This document shows, piece after piece, positions 34,451-43,815 of a DNA stretch of 64,000 nucleotides. Below the pieces are notes generated by a model that worked only from the letters and a program-made list of their open reading frames with translations, was not told where the DNA came from and ran no database searches. Made by a program: the position numbers and the translations under genes. Each line of letters opens with the position of its first letter. The stretch's first letter is position 1. The stretch spans positions 1-64,000 of the forward strand of contig NZ_FOFU01000008.1 in the NCBI RefSeq assembly GCF_900111035.1, read 5' to 3'. The DNA is from Treponema bryantii. Its GTDB lineage: Bacteria; Spirochaetota; Spirochaetia; Treponematales; Treponemataceae.

Positions 34451-36658
34451 TTATTTTTCTTCAATATAGATTAACTGTCCCTGGAAGTCGCCCCAGTCGC
34501 GTCTTACCGGAATGCCGGCTTTTGCAATTGTGAGGCCGGTCAGTTCTACCGGCTGTAACTTTGACAGGTCTTCATCTGGCCAGGTCACTTTATATCTTGC
34601 ATCCGGCTTAAGCCCGGTAATCTTTATAAATCGTGTCTTATAATTCGGGTGGTTCATTACCTGAACAAAAGTCACAAGTGCCTTTGACTTATCTTTTGCA
34701 ATACTAGCCCAGCAGTCATATTCGTTGTTTTCACTGTAACTTGCAATACGGCTGTAGTCTCCGTTACGAACCAGGCTGCTGAACTTTTTGTAAAGTGCAA
34801 CCTGACCTGGAATCATTGCGCGTTCTTCCAGTGGAAGTTTTGTGATGTCCAGTTCGTAGCCGAAGGTTCCGCTTAGGGCAACATAACCTCGTGTCTTAAA
34901 CGGAGTAACGCGGCCACAGGCGTGGTTAGGACAGACACTAACATGTGCTCCCATTGTGGAAAGCGGATAGATGAGGGCAGTTCCTTCCTGAATAGAAAGT
35001 CTCTCAATTGCATCTGTGTCGTCACTGCACCAGATTTGAGGACTGTAGAAGAACATACCCGGGTCAAATCGTGCGCCGCCACCTGAGCAGTTTTCAAGCA
35101 GAAGTTTTGGGAACTCAGTGAGTAATCGTTCCTGCAGACGGTAAACAGCAAGAACGTAGCGGTGATAGAACTCGCCGATTCTGTCGGCGGGCAGTGCAAC
35201 AGATCCTATGTCTGTTAATTGGCGGTTCATATCCCATTTTACATATTCAATATTTGCGCTTCGAAGAATTTTTGCGACGCTTTCGTAGGTATAGTCTTCA
35301 ACTTCTTTTCTTGTGATGTCGAGTACCAGCTGCTGGCGGCTCATACCAGGTTCGCGGCCAGGAATCTGAATTGCCCAATCCGGGTGTGCACGGTACAAAT
35401 CAGAATCAGGAGAAATCATTTCAGGTTCAAACCAGATTCCAAATTTCATGCCAAGCTTGTTTACTTCATCAACAAGATGCTTAAGTCCGCCTTTGATTTT
35501 ATCTTCGTTTACAGTCCAGTCACCGAGTGAGCTGTCATCAAAAGAACGGTGACCGAACCAGCCGTCATCCATAACAAGCATTTCGATGCCGTCTTTGCTT
35601 GCTTCGCGGGCTATATCAATCAGCTTGTCTGTATCAAAATTAAAATAAGTTGCTTCCCAGTTATTGATGAGAATAGGGCGGTCTGCCTTTTTGTATGGAG
35701 AGCGGATAAGGTGTTCGCGGTAAAGATCGTGGAAAGTGCGGCTCATTGCATTGAGGCCTGAATCAGAATAAACAAGAACAGCCTGAGGAGTATCAAAAAC
35801 TTCTCCGTTTTCAAGCTTCCATGTAAAGCCTTCCGGGTTAATTCCCATTACTGCGCGGATATTATCAAACTGATTTCTCTGAACGTCTGCAACAAAGTTT
35901 CCGCTGTAAATAAAGTTGATTCCATAAACACGACCGGAATCCCAGTCTGCATTGTGATCGAGGAGGGCAATAAAAGGATGCTCCTGATGACTGGTTTCAC
36001 CGCGCATAGAAACAACGCCCTGCTTTCCCATATGAACCGCGTGACGTTCCATATGGCGTTCGCGTGCCCACGAACCGTGCAGTGTAATCATATCAAAATT
36101 GTCGTTATCAATATCTAAAGCAAGTGAAAGAGCCTTTTTAATATAGAAAGGTTTTGTTCCATTATTTTTGATTCTTACTGAGCGTACAATTGCATCAATT
36201 TTATCAAAAACAGTGTAAATGAGGGTAACCTCTGCGCCGAGAATATCGTCTGTAGCGGTGAGTTCGAGGACAGAACAATCTTCAGCCCCTCCAAAAACAG
36301 CCGGTAGTCCCGGAAGTTCCTTTGCACCAGCAATGATTTTATGGCTTTTATATTTTAATTCAATTGCGTTATGACCTTCGCTGTCACAGACTGCAAGAGC
36401 TGATTCACGGTAATCACCAAGTCCTTCTGTCGGAAGTTCCTGCGGAAAGAAGTCTAAAAACATTCCTTTCTCGCGGAAAATCTTATTTCCGGAAAAACCG
36501 TATTCCATATTGCGGGTGAGGTAAGAAACATCATCTTCACCAATCTTGCTGCCATAATAAGCGTGCCCGATATAGCCGCGCTCGTTAATAAAAATTGAAT
36601 ATGTTGAATTTGGTGTATCTAAACGGAAACTATTTTTCTTTGAATCAAAGGAAATCAT
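34451..36658 (-). CDS. Alpha-galactosidase, GH36
   Basis: 735 residues, normal for the AgaA/RafA group. The N-terminal beta-supersandwich precedes the TIM barrel with LVMDDGWFGHRSFDDSSLGD, KFGIWFEPEM, YVKWDMNRQ (nucleophile Asp) and CSDDTDAIER (acid-base Asp). No signal peptide, so it acts in the cytoplasm on imported alpha-galactosides such as melibiose or raffinose. GAGG stands about eleven bases before the ATG. No transporter is adjacent. Confidence 0.95.
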   Translation of the reverse strand: MISFDSKKNSFRLDTPNSTYSIFINERGYIGHAYYGSKIGEDDVSYLTRNMEYGFSGNKIFREKGMFLDFFPQELPTEGLGDYRESALAVCDSEGHNAIELKYKSHKIIAGAKELPGLPAVFGGAEDCSVLELTATDDILGAEVTLIYTVFDKIDAIVRSVRIKNNGTKPFYIKKALSLALDIDNDNFDMITLHGSWARERHMERHAVHMGKQGVVSMRGETSHQEHPFIALLDHNADWDSGRVYGINFIYSGNFVADVQRNQFDNIRAVMGINPEGFTWKLENGEVFDTPQAVLVYSDSGLNAMSRTFHDLYREHLIRSPYKKADRPILINNWEATYFNFDTDKLIDIAREASKDGIEMLVMDDGWFGHRSFDDSSLGDWTVNEDKIKGGLKHLVDEVNKLGMKFGIWFEPEMISPDSDLYRAHPDWAIQIPGREPGMSRQQLVLDITRKEVEDYTYESVAKILRSANIEYVKWDMNRQLTDIGSVALPADRIGEFYHRYVLAVYRLQERLLTEFPKLLLENCSGGGARFDPGMFFYSPQIWCSDDTDAIERLSIQEGTALIYPLSTMGAHVSVCPNHACGRVTPFKTRGYVALSGTFGYELDITKLPLEERAMIPGQVALYKKFSSLVRNGDYSRIASYSENNEYDCWASIAKDKSKALVTFVQVMNHPNYKTRFIKITGLKPDARYKVTWPDEDLSKLQPVELTGLTIAKAGIPVRRDWGDFQGQLIYIEEK

Positions 36659-36747
36659 AATTTTTTTTACCTCATAATTTGTATATTTTTGTTAGTATAA
36701 CTACAACCTCTTAATACAGCAAGTTAAATATAAATAAGTTCTTCTTT

Positions 36748-36776
36748 TTGACATATAACTATAGCTATGTAATAAT
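36748..36776 (+). promoter_or_regulatory. Promoter of the 36802 lipoprotein
   Basis: TTGACA (36748-36753), 17 bp and AATAAT (36771-36776): a perfect -35 and a five-of-six -10, 25 nt before the ATG. Confidence 0.75.
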
Positions 36777-36801
36777 ATTTTAAGAATAAAAGGAGTTTTA
36801 G

Positions 36802-39800
36802 ATGAAACAACGTCTTTTATATATTTTTTTATTGCTTGTTTTATTTTCTTCCTGTGAAAACTTCCTTGATAATCAGAACATAAAAGAAGATATTACTGAA
36901 ACTATCGCTTATAAAAATGCACCTGTCTGTACAGTTCTGGTAAAAGCTGATGAGACCATTGGTTATTTTATTTCTTCAGGTGAAAAAGAATTTAGACTTG
37001 GTTATAGCCAAAAACTGCAGTTTTCATTAGATTCTGATGAATATCAATATCACAGTCTGGAAGCTGTATGCAAAACAAATCCTTCAATAAGTCGTGCAGA
37101 CTGTGTAAAATTTACTCCTGTTAATTCTATAGCAGATGAAAAAAAAGGGATTTATACAGTTGATGTAGAAATTGTAAAAAAGCAGGATGATATTTTGATT
37201 AGACCAGTGTGCTTTCAGTTACCATCTGTTACTTTGCACGAACCTTCATCTCCAATTGCACAGAATCTTACTAATATACCTATAGTAATCAATTTCAATA
37301 TGCCAATGAAAGATGATATTATCTCATCTGAAAAACTGTTTATATCACATTATGGTTTACAAATCAGTCTTTCTGAATATTTTGAAACACCTGTTCTTAG
37401 TAACAATAATCAGACTATTACAATAATGCCCAAAACTCAGGATTTGCTGAATTATATAGTTAGCCTGAATGCTGCGTTTCTGGATATTGGTATTTCATTC
37501 GCTGAAACAGTTTCTGTTTGTAAAGAAAATACAATACTGTATTTGCAACAGAATAATAATTCAAATTTTTCAGTTAGATATGTTCCTCAAAAAGAAAATG
37601 TTAAACCTGATGTAAAAGATTTCTTTGTAACCAGAACTCCATTAACACAGGATAATACTGATTCGATAGAAAAGATTAATCAACTGGAAAAATTTGCTAA
37701 TAAAACAGAAAAGTATTTATCACGGGATGAAATCAGACAAAATAGAACTGGCGGTACAGTGTATATTTATGGTCGTTATTATGATAAAGATTCAGGAATT
37801 AAAAATGTTATTATTACAGAACAGCGTACAAATAATGAAGAAGGCGAAGTAGTGAATGATCCTGAAATACAGCCAGTTGAATATACAAGGTTCAATATAA
37901 ACAGTGATGGAAATTCTCTGGAAAACTTCTGGATTGATGCAGATGGTTATACCCGTTTTTGTATTAAATATACACTACAGGGCGATGATGATAATCCAAA
38001 AAATGGGGCAGTATTATTAAAAGTTCAGGTTTTTGATGCCTGTGATAATGAAGCCGAAGAACAAATTCTTTCTGTAATTAAGAATCGTGGGAAAATTGAA
38101 GTTGACTTTAATGCTTATATGAATAAGAAGAAATCAATGGATTTTAATGATTTTTATGATATTTCAAATTATGAAGATAATATCAGCATTTTATATGTAT
38201 ATGAATCAGAAGAAATATCTTATAATGATGATCATGCAATGATTTCTGATGGTGTTAAAGAAAAGTTGTATAAAAGTGTTTTTTTAACAGGTCATTTATT
38301 TCTTCCCTCTATAAAATATATTGATGAGACAGGTCAAGAAGAACAAAGAGATTTTTCTTTTAATGAAGATGAGTTAATCTGGGAATTACCTTTAAATGAT
38401 TTGAAAAAGCGGAATATATACAACTTTACTCTTATAGTAAAGGATGATATCGGTAATATTTCTCAAACTGCAGTTATATTGCCTTGTCTTTCTTTATATT
38501 CCTTAAAAAAATCCACAGAAGAGCCAGATATCCTTTTAGCTGAGTTTTTATATGTTCAAAGTGAAGGCTATGAATTTGATTTATTTAGAGAAGATTCAGA
38601 TAATGCAATTACTCGGATATATGGTTGTGAAACTTATACATCTATTTCGTTAGATAGGAATTGTACTTACTATGCAGTTCCTAAAGTTGCACATAATCTT
38701 TATGGAGATTTATTGAAAATTGAAATGGATAAAAATGAAATTTCAGTTGGAAATAATACAATTAATATACAGTTTGATCGAGAAAAAGATATAAAACGGC
38801 ATATTCCAAAATCAGTTGAGGATTGGGATTATTATGATTTAATATTGCATATAGATGAATCAGAATGGGATTTATACAAATCTATTCTTGTAAAAAAATC
38901 ATATGGTTCTGATGCTGTTATTGAATATGGTAGTACGGAATATGTTTTCAGTATTGATACAAGATTATCTAACCAATCTCAATCACTAACTTTCTATGGA
39001 ATTACTGAGAATAATTTATTAGGTGGTATAGGTTCTATAAATATAGAATGTTTTAATGCGCAGGAAAACATAAAGTATGACTTTACAGCACCTACTGTTC
39101 TAACCCAACGAGGTACTTATGAATTTTATCAGGTATATATCAAATATGAAGGTGGTGCTTCTCCAGAGCGTGCTGTTATTTATTTGGGAGATGATGCAAT
39201 TGAATTAAATCAGCAGAATAATTTTTCTAAGATAATACCATATTGGGAAATAATTAATAATACACAAAAGAATGATGTATGGTATTACTTTCCATACGAA
39301 TCTTATGATGTAAATGGTAATGTTGCATTCGAAAAGGCAAGTTTTTATATACCTGATGGACTTTATGAGCCAAAGAGTTTTGATACAATTCAAACGCAGG
39401 AAATTAATGGAAATTCAAATAAAGTAACGGCTACATTAACCAGTTGTCCAATAAATTCCCGTTATATGAGTGATTACGAAAAAACAAGTAAAACAAAGTA
39501 TATATATGTTTATACTCTTACAAACGATGATTATTGGATTAATAATACAATTGCTTTATCAGTTACCAGGGACTTTTATTCAATAGATCAAGATAACGGT
39601 TATTTTGAATTTAGTGGAACTAACTTAATACTTCCAAAAGATTCTTTTGTACTTTTAACTTCAACTGATCATTCGACTAGTGAATATAATTACTATTATA
39701 CTTCAGGCGGAATTTTCTATACAGGTATTCAGACACAACGTGAAAGATTGTATGATTTGCTTATTCCAAATGGAAATTCTAAAACTTCTGTGGCCATTAG

Positions 39801-40056
39801 TTCAGATGAGCCTGTTTTTGTACATACAGTTGTAACAGATGAATCCTATGATGTATGTAAAAACTGGACTGCAAAAGAGTGGGAATATTTTAGAGAACAT
39901 ATTGGTGAAAAAAGATTTAATTTTTCAAGCGAAGATCATTCTCCAAGACGTTATGTCATTCCTGTAGATGAAATAAAAAACGGACATTGTTATTGTGTTA
40001 TTGCACACTTTTCTGATAATCATACTGAAATGACAGAAGTAAAGATTAAGGAATAA
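36802..40056 (+). CDS. Large hypothetical lipoprotein
   Basis: 1084 residues. The signal peptide ends LFSSC with Cys18 as lipid anchor. The rest is beta-rich and acidic. Residues about 150-240 resemble a bacterial Ig-like domain of the kind that begins with IPIVINFNMPMK. Later parts look like further Ig-like modules (SGIKNVIITEQR, FDACDNEAEEQILSV). No enzyme motif is seen. It is probably a surface protein. AAAGGAG precedes the ATG and the promoter is strong. Codon use is AT-rich compared with metabolic genes. Confidence 0.85.
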   Translation: MKQRLLYIFLLLVLFSSCENFLDNQNIKEDITETIAYKNAPVCTVLVKADETIGYFISSGEKEFRLGYSQKLQFSLDSDEYQYHSLEAVCKTNPSISRADCVKFTPVNSIADEKKGIYTVDVEIVKKQDDILIRPVCFQLPSVTLHEPSSPIAQNLTNIPIVINFNMPMKDDIISSEKLFISHYGLQISLSEYFETPVLSNNNQTITIMPKTQDLLNYIVSLNAAFLDIGISFAETVSVCKENTILYLQQNNNSNFSVRYVPQKENVKPDVKDFFVTRTPLTQDNTDSIEKINQLEKFANKTEKYLSRDEIRQNRTGGTVYIYGRYYDKDSGIKNVIITEQRTNNEEGEVVNDPEIQPVEYTRFNINSDGNSLENFWIDADGYTRFCIKYTLQGDDDNPKNGAVLLKVQVFDACDNEAEEQILSVIKNRGKIEVDFNAYMNKKKSMDFNDFYDISNYEDNISILYVYESEEISYNDDHAMISDGVKEKLYKSVFLTGHLFLPSIKYIDETGQEEQRDFSFNEDELIWELPLNDLKKRNIYNFTLIVKDDIGNISQTAVILPCLSLYSLKKSTEEPDILLAEFLYVQSEGYEFDLFREDSDNAITRIYGCETYTSISLDRNCTYYAVPKVAHNLYGDLLKIEMDKNEISVGNNTINIQFDREKDIKRHIPKSVEDWDYYDLILHIDESEWDLYKSILVKKSYGSDAVIEYGSTEYVFSIDTRLSNQSQSLTFYGITENNLLGGIGSINIECFNAQENIKYDFTAPTVLTQRGTYEFYQVYIKYEGGASPERAVIYLGDDAIELNQQNNFSKIIPYWEIINNTQKNDVWYYFPYESYDVNGNVAFEKASFYIPDGLYEPKSFDTIQTQEINGNSNKVTATLTSCPINSRYMSDYEKTSKTKYIYVYTLTNDDYWINNTIALSVTRDFYSIDQDNGYFEFSGTNLILPKDSFVLLTSTDHSTSEYNYYYTSGGIFYTGIQTQRERLYDLLIPNGNSKTSVAISSDEPVFVHTVVTDESYDVCKNWTAKEWEYFREHIGEKRFNFSSEDHSPRRYVIPVDEIKNGHCYCVIAHFSDNHTEMTEVKIKE

Positions 40057-40102
40057 AATAAGACACCTAGCACCTCCAACTTAAAACCTATATAATAGAA
40101 GA

Positions 40103-41026
40103 ATGAACCACAAGAGTTTTGTTTTTTTTGATTGTGAATGTGCGAATACCTTTGATGGTGTTGGTAAAATCTGTTCGCTTGGTTATGTTATCTGTGATGA
40201 TGATTTGAATATCATTGAAAGTGAAGATGTCGTAATGAATCCAGAGTGTGATTTCGATTGGTACCTGCTTTCCGGTAAAGGGGATTGTAAGCTCGCATAC
40301 TCTAAGGATTATTTCCGGATTAAACCTAATTTTGAAAGCTACTATAAGGATATCAAAAAACTGTTTACAACCGGCAATCGTTATATTGCAGGTTTTGCAG
40401 TTTCAAATGATGTTGGTTTTGTAAATGATGCCTGCGAGCGTTATGATATTCCTTATATTCAATTCCGTGCTTTTGATCTTGAACGATATCTTGAACGAAA
40501 ATATGAAAAGAAGCAGAAGCTTGTTGAATGGGCTCAGGAGTTTGGAGTAAACGTAGCAAAATATCAGAGCCATAAATCTGAAGATGATGCAATTATGACA
40601 ATGCTCTGTCTTAAGGCTGAATGTATGCGAACAGGGCAGAGTGTTGAAGAAATCATTTCAAGTCCTGAAGGAAAAAACTGTTTTGTTTCAAATGAGCAGA
40701 TTCTTGAACAGGCAGCTGAGCGAGCTTACCGCCGTGAGATGACAGAAAAAATCAAGAGACTTTATGGGAAAAAATCACCGATGCCTCATTTTAAGACAGT
40801 GCTAGGTGAGCGTTTCGAACTGGACAATAAAATCCTTCGCGATGTAGATTACGCTTTTGAGCTTGTTAAAAAGATTTATGATAACGGTGGAGTTACCGGT
40901 GAGCATCTTACAGCAAGCGGAAATGCAGTTTTTATTTCAATGCCGAATCCAGAACATGTTAAGAAGATTGAAAAACGTGGACTCAAGATTATGCTTCTTG
41001 AAGAACTGGAAAGCTTATTGAAATAG
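40103..41026 (+). CDS. DnaQ-like 3'-5' exonuclease with possible BRCT tail
   Basis: 307 residues. The DEDDh set is visible: D10 and E12 in FFDCECAN, Asp in FAVSNDVGF, and His plus Asp in SHKSEDDA. This is the fold of the Pol III epsilon subunit and RNase T. The last 75 residues, with NGGVTGEHLT and a terminal GLKIMLLEELESLL, look BRCT-like, but this is tentative. TATAAT (40091-40096) stands 6 nt before the ATG with no ribosome site, so the mRNA may be leaderless. Confidence 0.85.
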   Translation: MNHKSFVFFDCECANTFDGVGKICSLGYVICDDDLNIIESEDVVMNPECDFDWYLLSGKGDCKLAYSKDYFRIKPNFESYYKDIKKLFTTGNRYIAGFAVSNDVGFVNDACERYDIPYIQFRAFDLERYLERKYEKKQKLVEWAQEFGVNVAKYQSHKSEDDAIMTMLCLKAECMRTGQSVEEIISSPEGKNCFVSNEQILEQAAERAYRREMTEKIKRLYGKKSPMPHFKTVLGERFELDNKILRDVDYAFELVKKIYDNGGVTGEHLTASGNAVFISMPNPEHVKKIEKRGLKIMLLEELESLLK

Positions 41027-41068
41027 TTTGATATAGAATAAAAATGTGTTATATTTTACAAAAAAAAA

Positions 41069-41305
41069 TTGACAAACATATAAATAGGGGGTTATTCTTA
41101 ATTTATAGAATAAATTGCTTAAGAAAATGCTAAAAAGTGAATAGTCAGTATTAAAAAAGTTTGTTCCTTTCATTTTATTATCAATTTTTCTAAATTTATT
41201 TTCTTCTGAATAATTCATTTAATCTGCCTTAAAGGCGGATAAATGTATTATATCTGCTTGTGCAGGTAAATAAATATGTTCCTTAATGATAATTAAGGAA
41301 AGGAG
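41069..41305 (+). promoter_or_regulatory. Promoter and structured leader of the 41316 lipoprotein
   Basis: The 289-bp gap 41027-41315 has no gene. TTGACA (41069-41074) with TATTCT 18 bp downstream (41093-41098) is a candidate promoter, giving a leader of about 210 nt. Its 3' part has three hairpins: TCTGCC/GGCGGA (41223-41239), CTGC/GCAG (41254-41265) and TTCCTTAAT/ATTAAGGAA (41279-41300). The last is immediately followed by the AGGAG ribosome site. No known riboswitch class is recognised. Confidence 0.5.
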
Positions 41306-41315
41306 ACTTTATCTT

Positions 41316-43748
41316 ATGAAAAAAAGGTTGGTTAAGTTTGCTGCTGCTGCCTTGTCTGCGGCTGCAATTCTCACTCTCGCAGGTTGTAAAAATACACCTG
41401 ATTTTAATGTAAGTTCAGAAATTGATACTGTTCTGAATCTGGCTGCTCCAGAAGTTAAGGTTACAGCTTATCCGGGCATGAACTTTGTTTCATGGTCACC
41501 TGTTGCAAATGCGTATGGTTATGTTTTGTACATTTATGAGGAAGGAAATCATATTAAAACACAAAACGGCATTGCTTATACTACCTTGAATTATTCTGAT
41601 ACAAATATTCAGAATAATAAAACTTACAAATACATTGTAGAAGCTGTAAGTAAGGATCATAAAACTGATCGTGCTGTTCAAACAGAAAACTCTTTGAGTT
41701 CTCCAGTAAGCGTAAAAGCTATTGTTCCTTCTTATGAAACAAGCCCTCTCGAACTTTATAATTTTGAGTCTGGTTCAAAGAATGCTGATTATGTAGTTTC
41801 TGCTGAAAACATCAATGTATATAAAGATGCTGAAGATACAATTGCAGTATCTTTCCCTGGAAAAGCTTATCTTAAATACGATGTTTATTATTCAATGGAT
41901 AATGCATATGAAACTTTACGTAATAATGATAGTAGAAATTCTGTTTCTAGTGCTTTATCTAAAGCATCTGCAAATGATTCTATTTTACATGCTTCAAGGA
42001 CAACTATTACAACTTCTGGTAAATATCATTTTATTGTAGATGCAAAGGCTGCTAACGAAAAGTATGGTAAAACTGATACTGTAATTTCTGAAAAAACAGT
42101 TGAAGTAGAAACTCTTGCTGGTTCTGGTGCAAGTATTACTACTTCAAATTATAAAACACCAGATACAATTCGTGTAGTATTTACAGGTTTCACATCTTCA
42201 CTTGATGGTTCAATTCTTCCAGCTGAATGTTACAAGCTTTACAGATCCGTAAACTATAATCCTGCAACTCCAGTTAATAACATGAATTTCAAAGTACCAA
42301 CTCTTTATACACCTGTAAATGGCGAAGTAAAGGCAACAGATATAAGTGGAAGAACTTTCTTTGTTGATGATGCTATTGAAGATAATTCAGTTGCTTATAC
42401 TTATACACTTGTTGTAACTGATGGTACAAGATATGCTGAGATGAATAACTCAACAAGAAGATCTATTGTTGCTGGTTATGCACTTTCTACAATTGGAAAT
42501 GTAACTATCAGTGGTACTAAGTATACACTTGATAACGACGATTACAATAATGACATTGAATGGACAATTAAATTGCCAGAGGAAGGTATTACAATCGATG
42601 AAGCTTACTTTATCGAAAGACTTTACGATGAGAGTTATATTCCTGTAGCTGCTGATTTTGCAAGGGATGATGATCATAAAGTTACTGTCTTGACAGCAGG
42701 TGATGCTACTGGAAAAGTTTATAAGGCATTCACAAAGAATCATACTCCTGGATCTTACGTATACCTCCTTGTTTCTTTGAGCAAAGAAGGTTATAAAGAT
42801 AAAGAAGTTGTAAGTTCTTCAGGTGTAAGCGTAAATATGCATTATGCAGGTGTACCTACATTTACAGCAGAGCTTTATGATAACAAGGTTGATGGTGCTA
42901 CAGCAGCAGATTATAAGTATGAATACAATGATGTTGTTTTGAATATTAAACATACACTCTATGAAGAAATGCTCGATGACTTTACATATACTATTTATGA
43001 AGCTCATCCTGAAATTAATCAGACAACAGGTGCTTTGATTTGGGATTTTGAGACAGCAGACTGGACAATTGGTGATGTAGATAAGGAATTCAAGAAAGCA
43101 GGATTTAAAAAGAATTCTTATGATGATTCTGCAGCTGCTGAATATGTTGCATTTGTTGAATTGAAGGACCTTGCACCTGGTAACTATGCTTGGAAGCTTG
43201 TAACAACAGAAAAAGAATCAGGAGTAAGTTACTCTATTATTCAGGTTAAAACAGTAGAAGGTGTAAAAACTGATTCTATTAAATTTGTACCATTTATTAA
43301 TGTAGAACGAGATAATCCAAAGCAGCCATCATCTGCTAACACGGTAACATTTACAAAATCAAATACCTTTAAGCGTAATTATGGAACAACTGGTGTCTTA
43401 GATGGATATTTAGTATCAGTAACTCCAGAAACAACTGAAGATGGAGTAACATATACTCTCTACAGAACAACATCTGTTGCTACATCAGATATGACAAAAG
43501 TTGTATGGACAAAGGTTGGACCTGTTGTATCAAAAGATCCAATAACTCAACCTTTTACTTGTTATGAACTGGATTCAAATGGTCAGAGGCAAGAAAAGGA
43601 GCCTGAGTCATATCCTGTAAGTCTTAAATACACTTATAATGATGCTGGTTTATCAACAGGTGACGGTTACAGCTATGTTGTTGTATGTGAAAAAGAAGGC
43701 TGCGCAACACGCTATTCTAATGTAGCACCTATTGCTCCTGTAAACTAA
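41316..43748 (+). CDS. Large lipoprotein with fibronectin-III-like domains
   Basis: 810 residues. The signal peptide ends LAGC, with Cys24 as anchor. Residues about 45-130 are a fibronectin-III-like module (VTAYPGMNFVSWSPVANAYG); several related beta modules follow to the C-terminus. The start at 41316 has AAGGAAAGGAG about ten bases upstream. No catalytic motif is seen, and a surface adhesin or carbohydrate-contacting role is an inference. It shares direction with the next lipoprotein, with a strong hairpin between them. Confidence 0.85.
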   Translation: MKKRLVKFAAAALSAAAILTLAGCKNTPDFNVSSEIDTVLNLAAPEVKVTAYPGMNFVSWSPVANAYGYVLYIYEEGNHIKTQNGIAYTTLNYSDTNIQNNKTYKYIVEAVSKDHKTDRAVQTENSLSSPVSVKAIVPSYETSPLELYNFESGSKNADYVVSAENINVYKDAEDTIAVSFPGKAYLKYDVYYSMDNAYETLRNNDSRNSVSSALSKASANDSILHASRTTITTSGKYHFIVDAKAANEKYGKTDTVISEKTVEVETLAGSGASITTSNYKTPDTIRVVFTGFTSSLDGSILPAECYKLYRSVNYNPATPVNNMNFKVPTLYTPVNGEVKATDISGRTFFVDDAIEDNSVAYTYTLVVTDGTRYAEMNNSTRRSIVAGYALSTIGNVTISGTKYTLDNDDYNNDIEWTIKLPEEGITIDEAYFIERLYDESYIPVAADFARDDDHKVTVLTAGDATGKVYKAFTKNHTPGSYVYLLVSLSKEGYKDKEVVSSSGVSVNMHYAGVPTFTAELYDNKVDGATAADYKYEYNDVVLNIKHTLYEEMLDDFTYTIYEAHPEINQTTGALIWDFETADWTIGDVDKEFKKAGFKKNSYDDSAAAEYVAFVELKDLAPGNYAWKLVTTEKESGVSYSIIQVKTVEGVKTDSIKFVPFINVERDNPKQPSSANTVTFTKSNTFKRNYGTTGVLDGYLVSVTPETTEDGVTYTLYRTTSVATSDMTKVVWTKVGPVVSKDPITQPFTCYELDSNGQRQEKEPESYPVSLKYTYNDAGLSTGDGYSYVVVCEKEGCATRYSNVAPIAPVN

Positions 43749-43756
43749 TCCTTTTC

Positions 43757-43793
43757 AGGAACTTGTGCATATAACTATTATGCACAAGTTCCT
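43757..43793 (+). terminator. Perfect 15-bp hairpin between two lipoprotein genes
   Basis: AGGAACTTGTGCATA (43757-43771) pairs with TATGCACAAGTTCCT (43779-43793), loop TAACTAT. No T-run follows, so termination would be incomplete; it may instead protect the upstream mRNA 3' end or set the ratio of the two lipoproteins. Confidence 0.7.
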
Positions 43794-43815
43794 ATCTTAC
43801 ATAAGAGAGTTGTGT

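Noticed and set aside
41219-41302. CRISPR-like short repeats
   Set aside because: The three hairpins have different sequences and no regular spacers; no array is present in the window.
43765-43815. Upstream in-frame ATGs for the 43816 lipoprotein
   Set aside because: They lie inside the perfect hairpin and would put a hydrophilic extension before the signal peptide.
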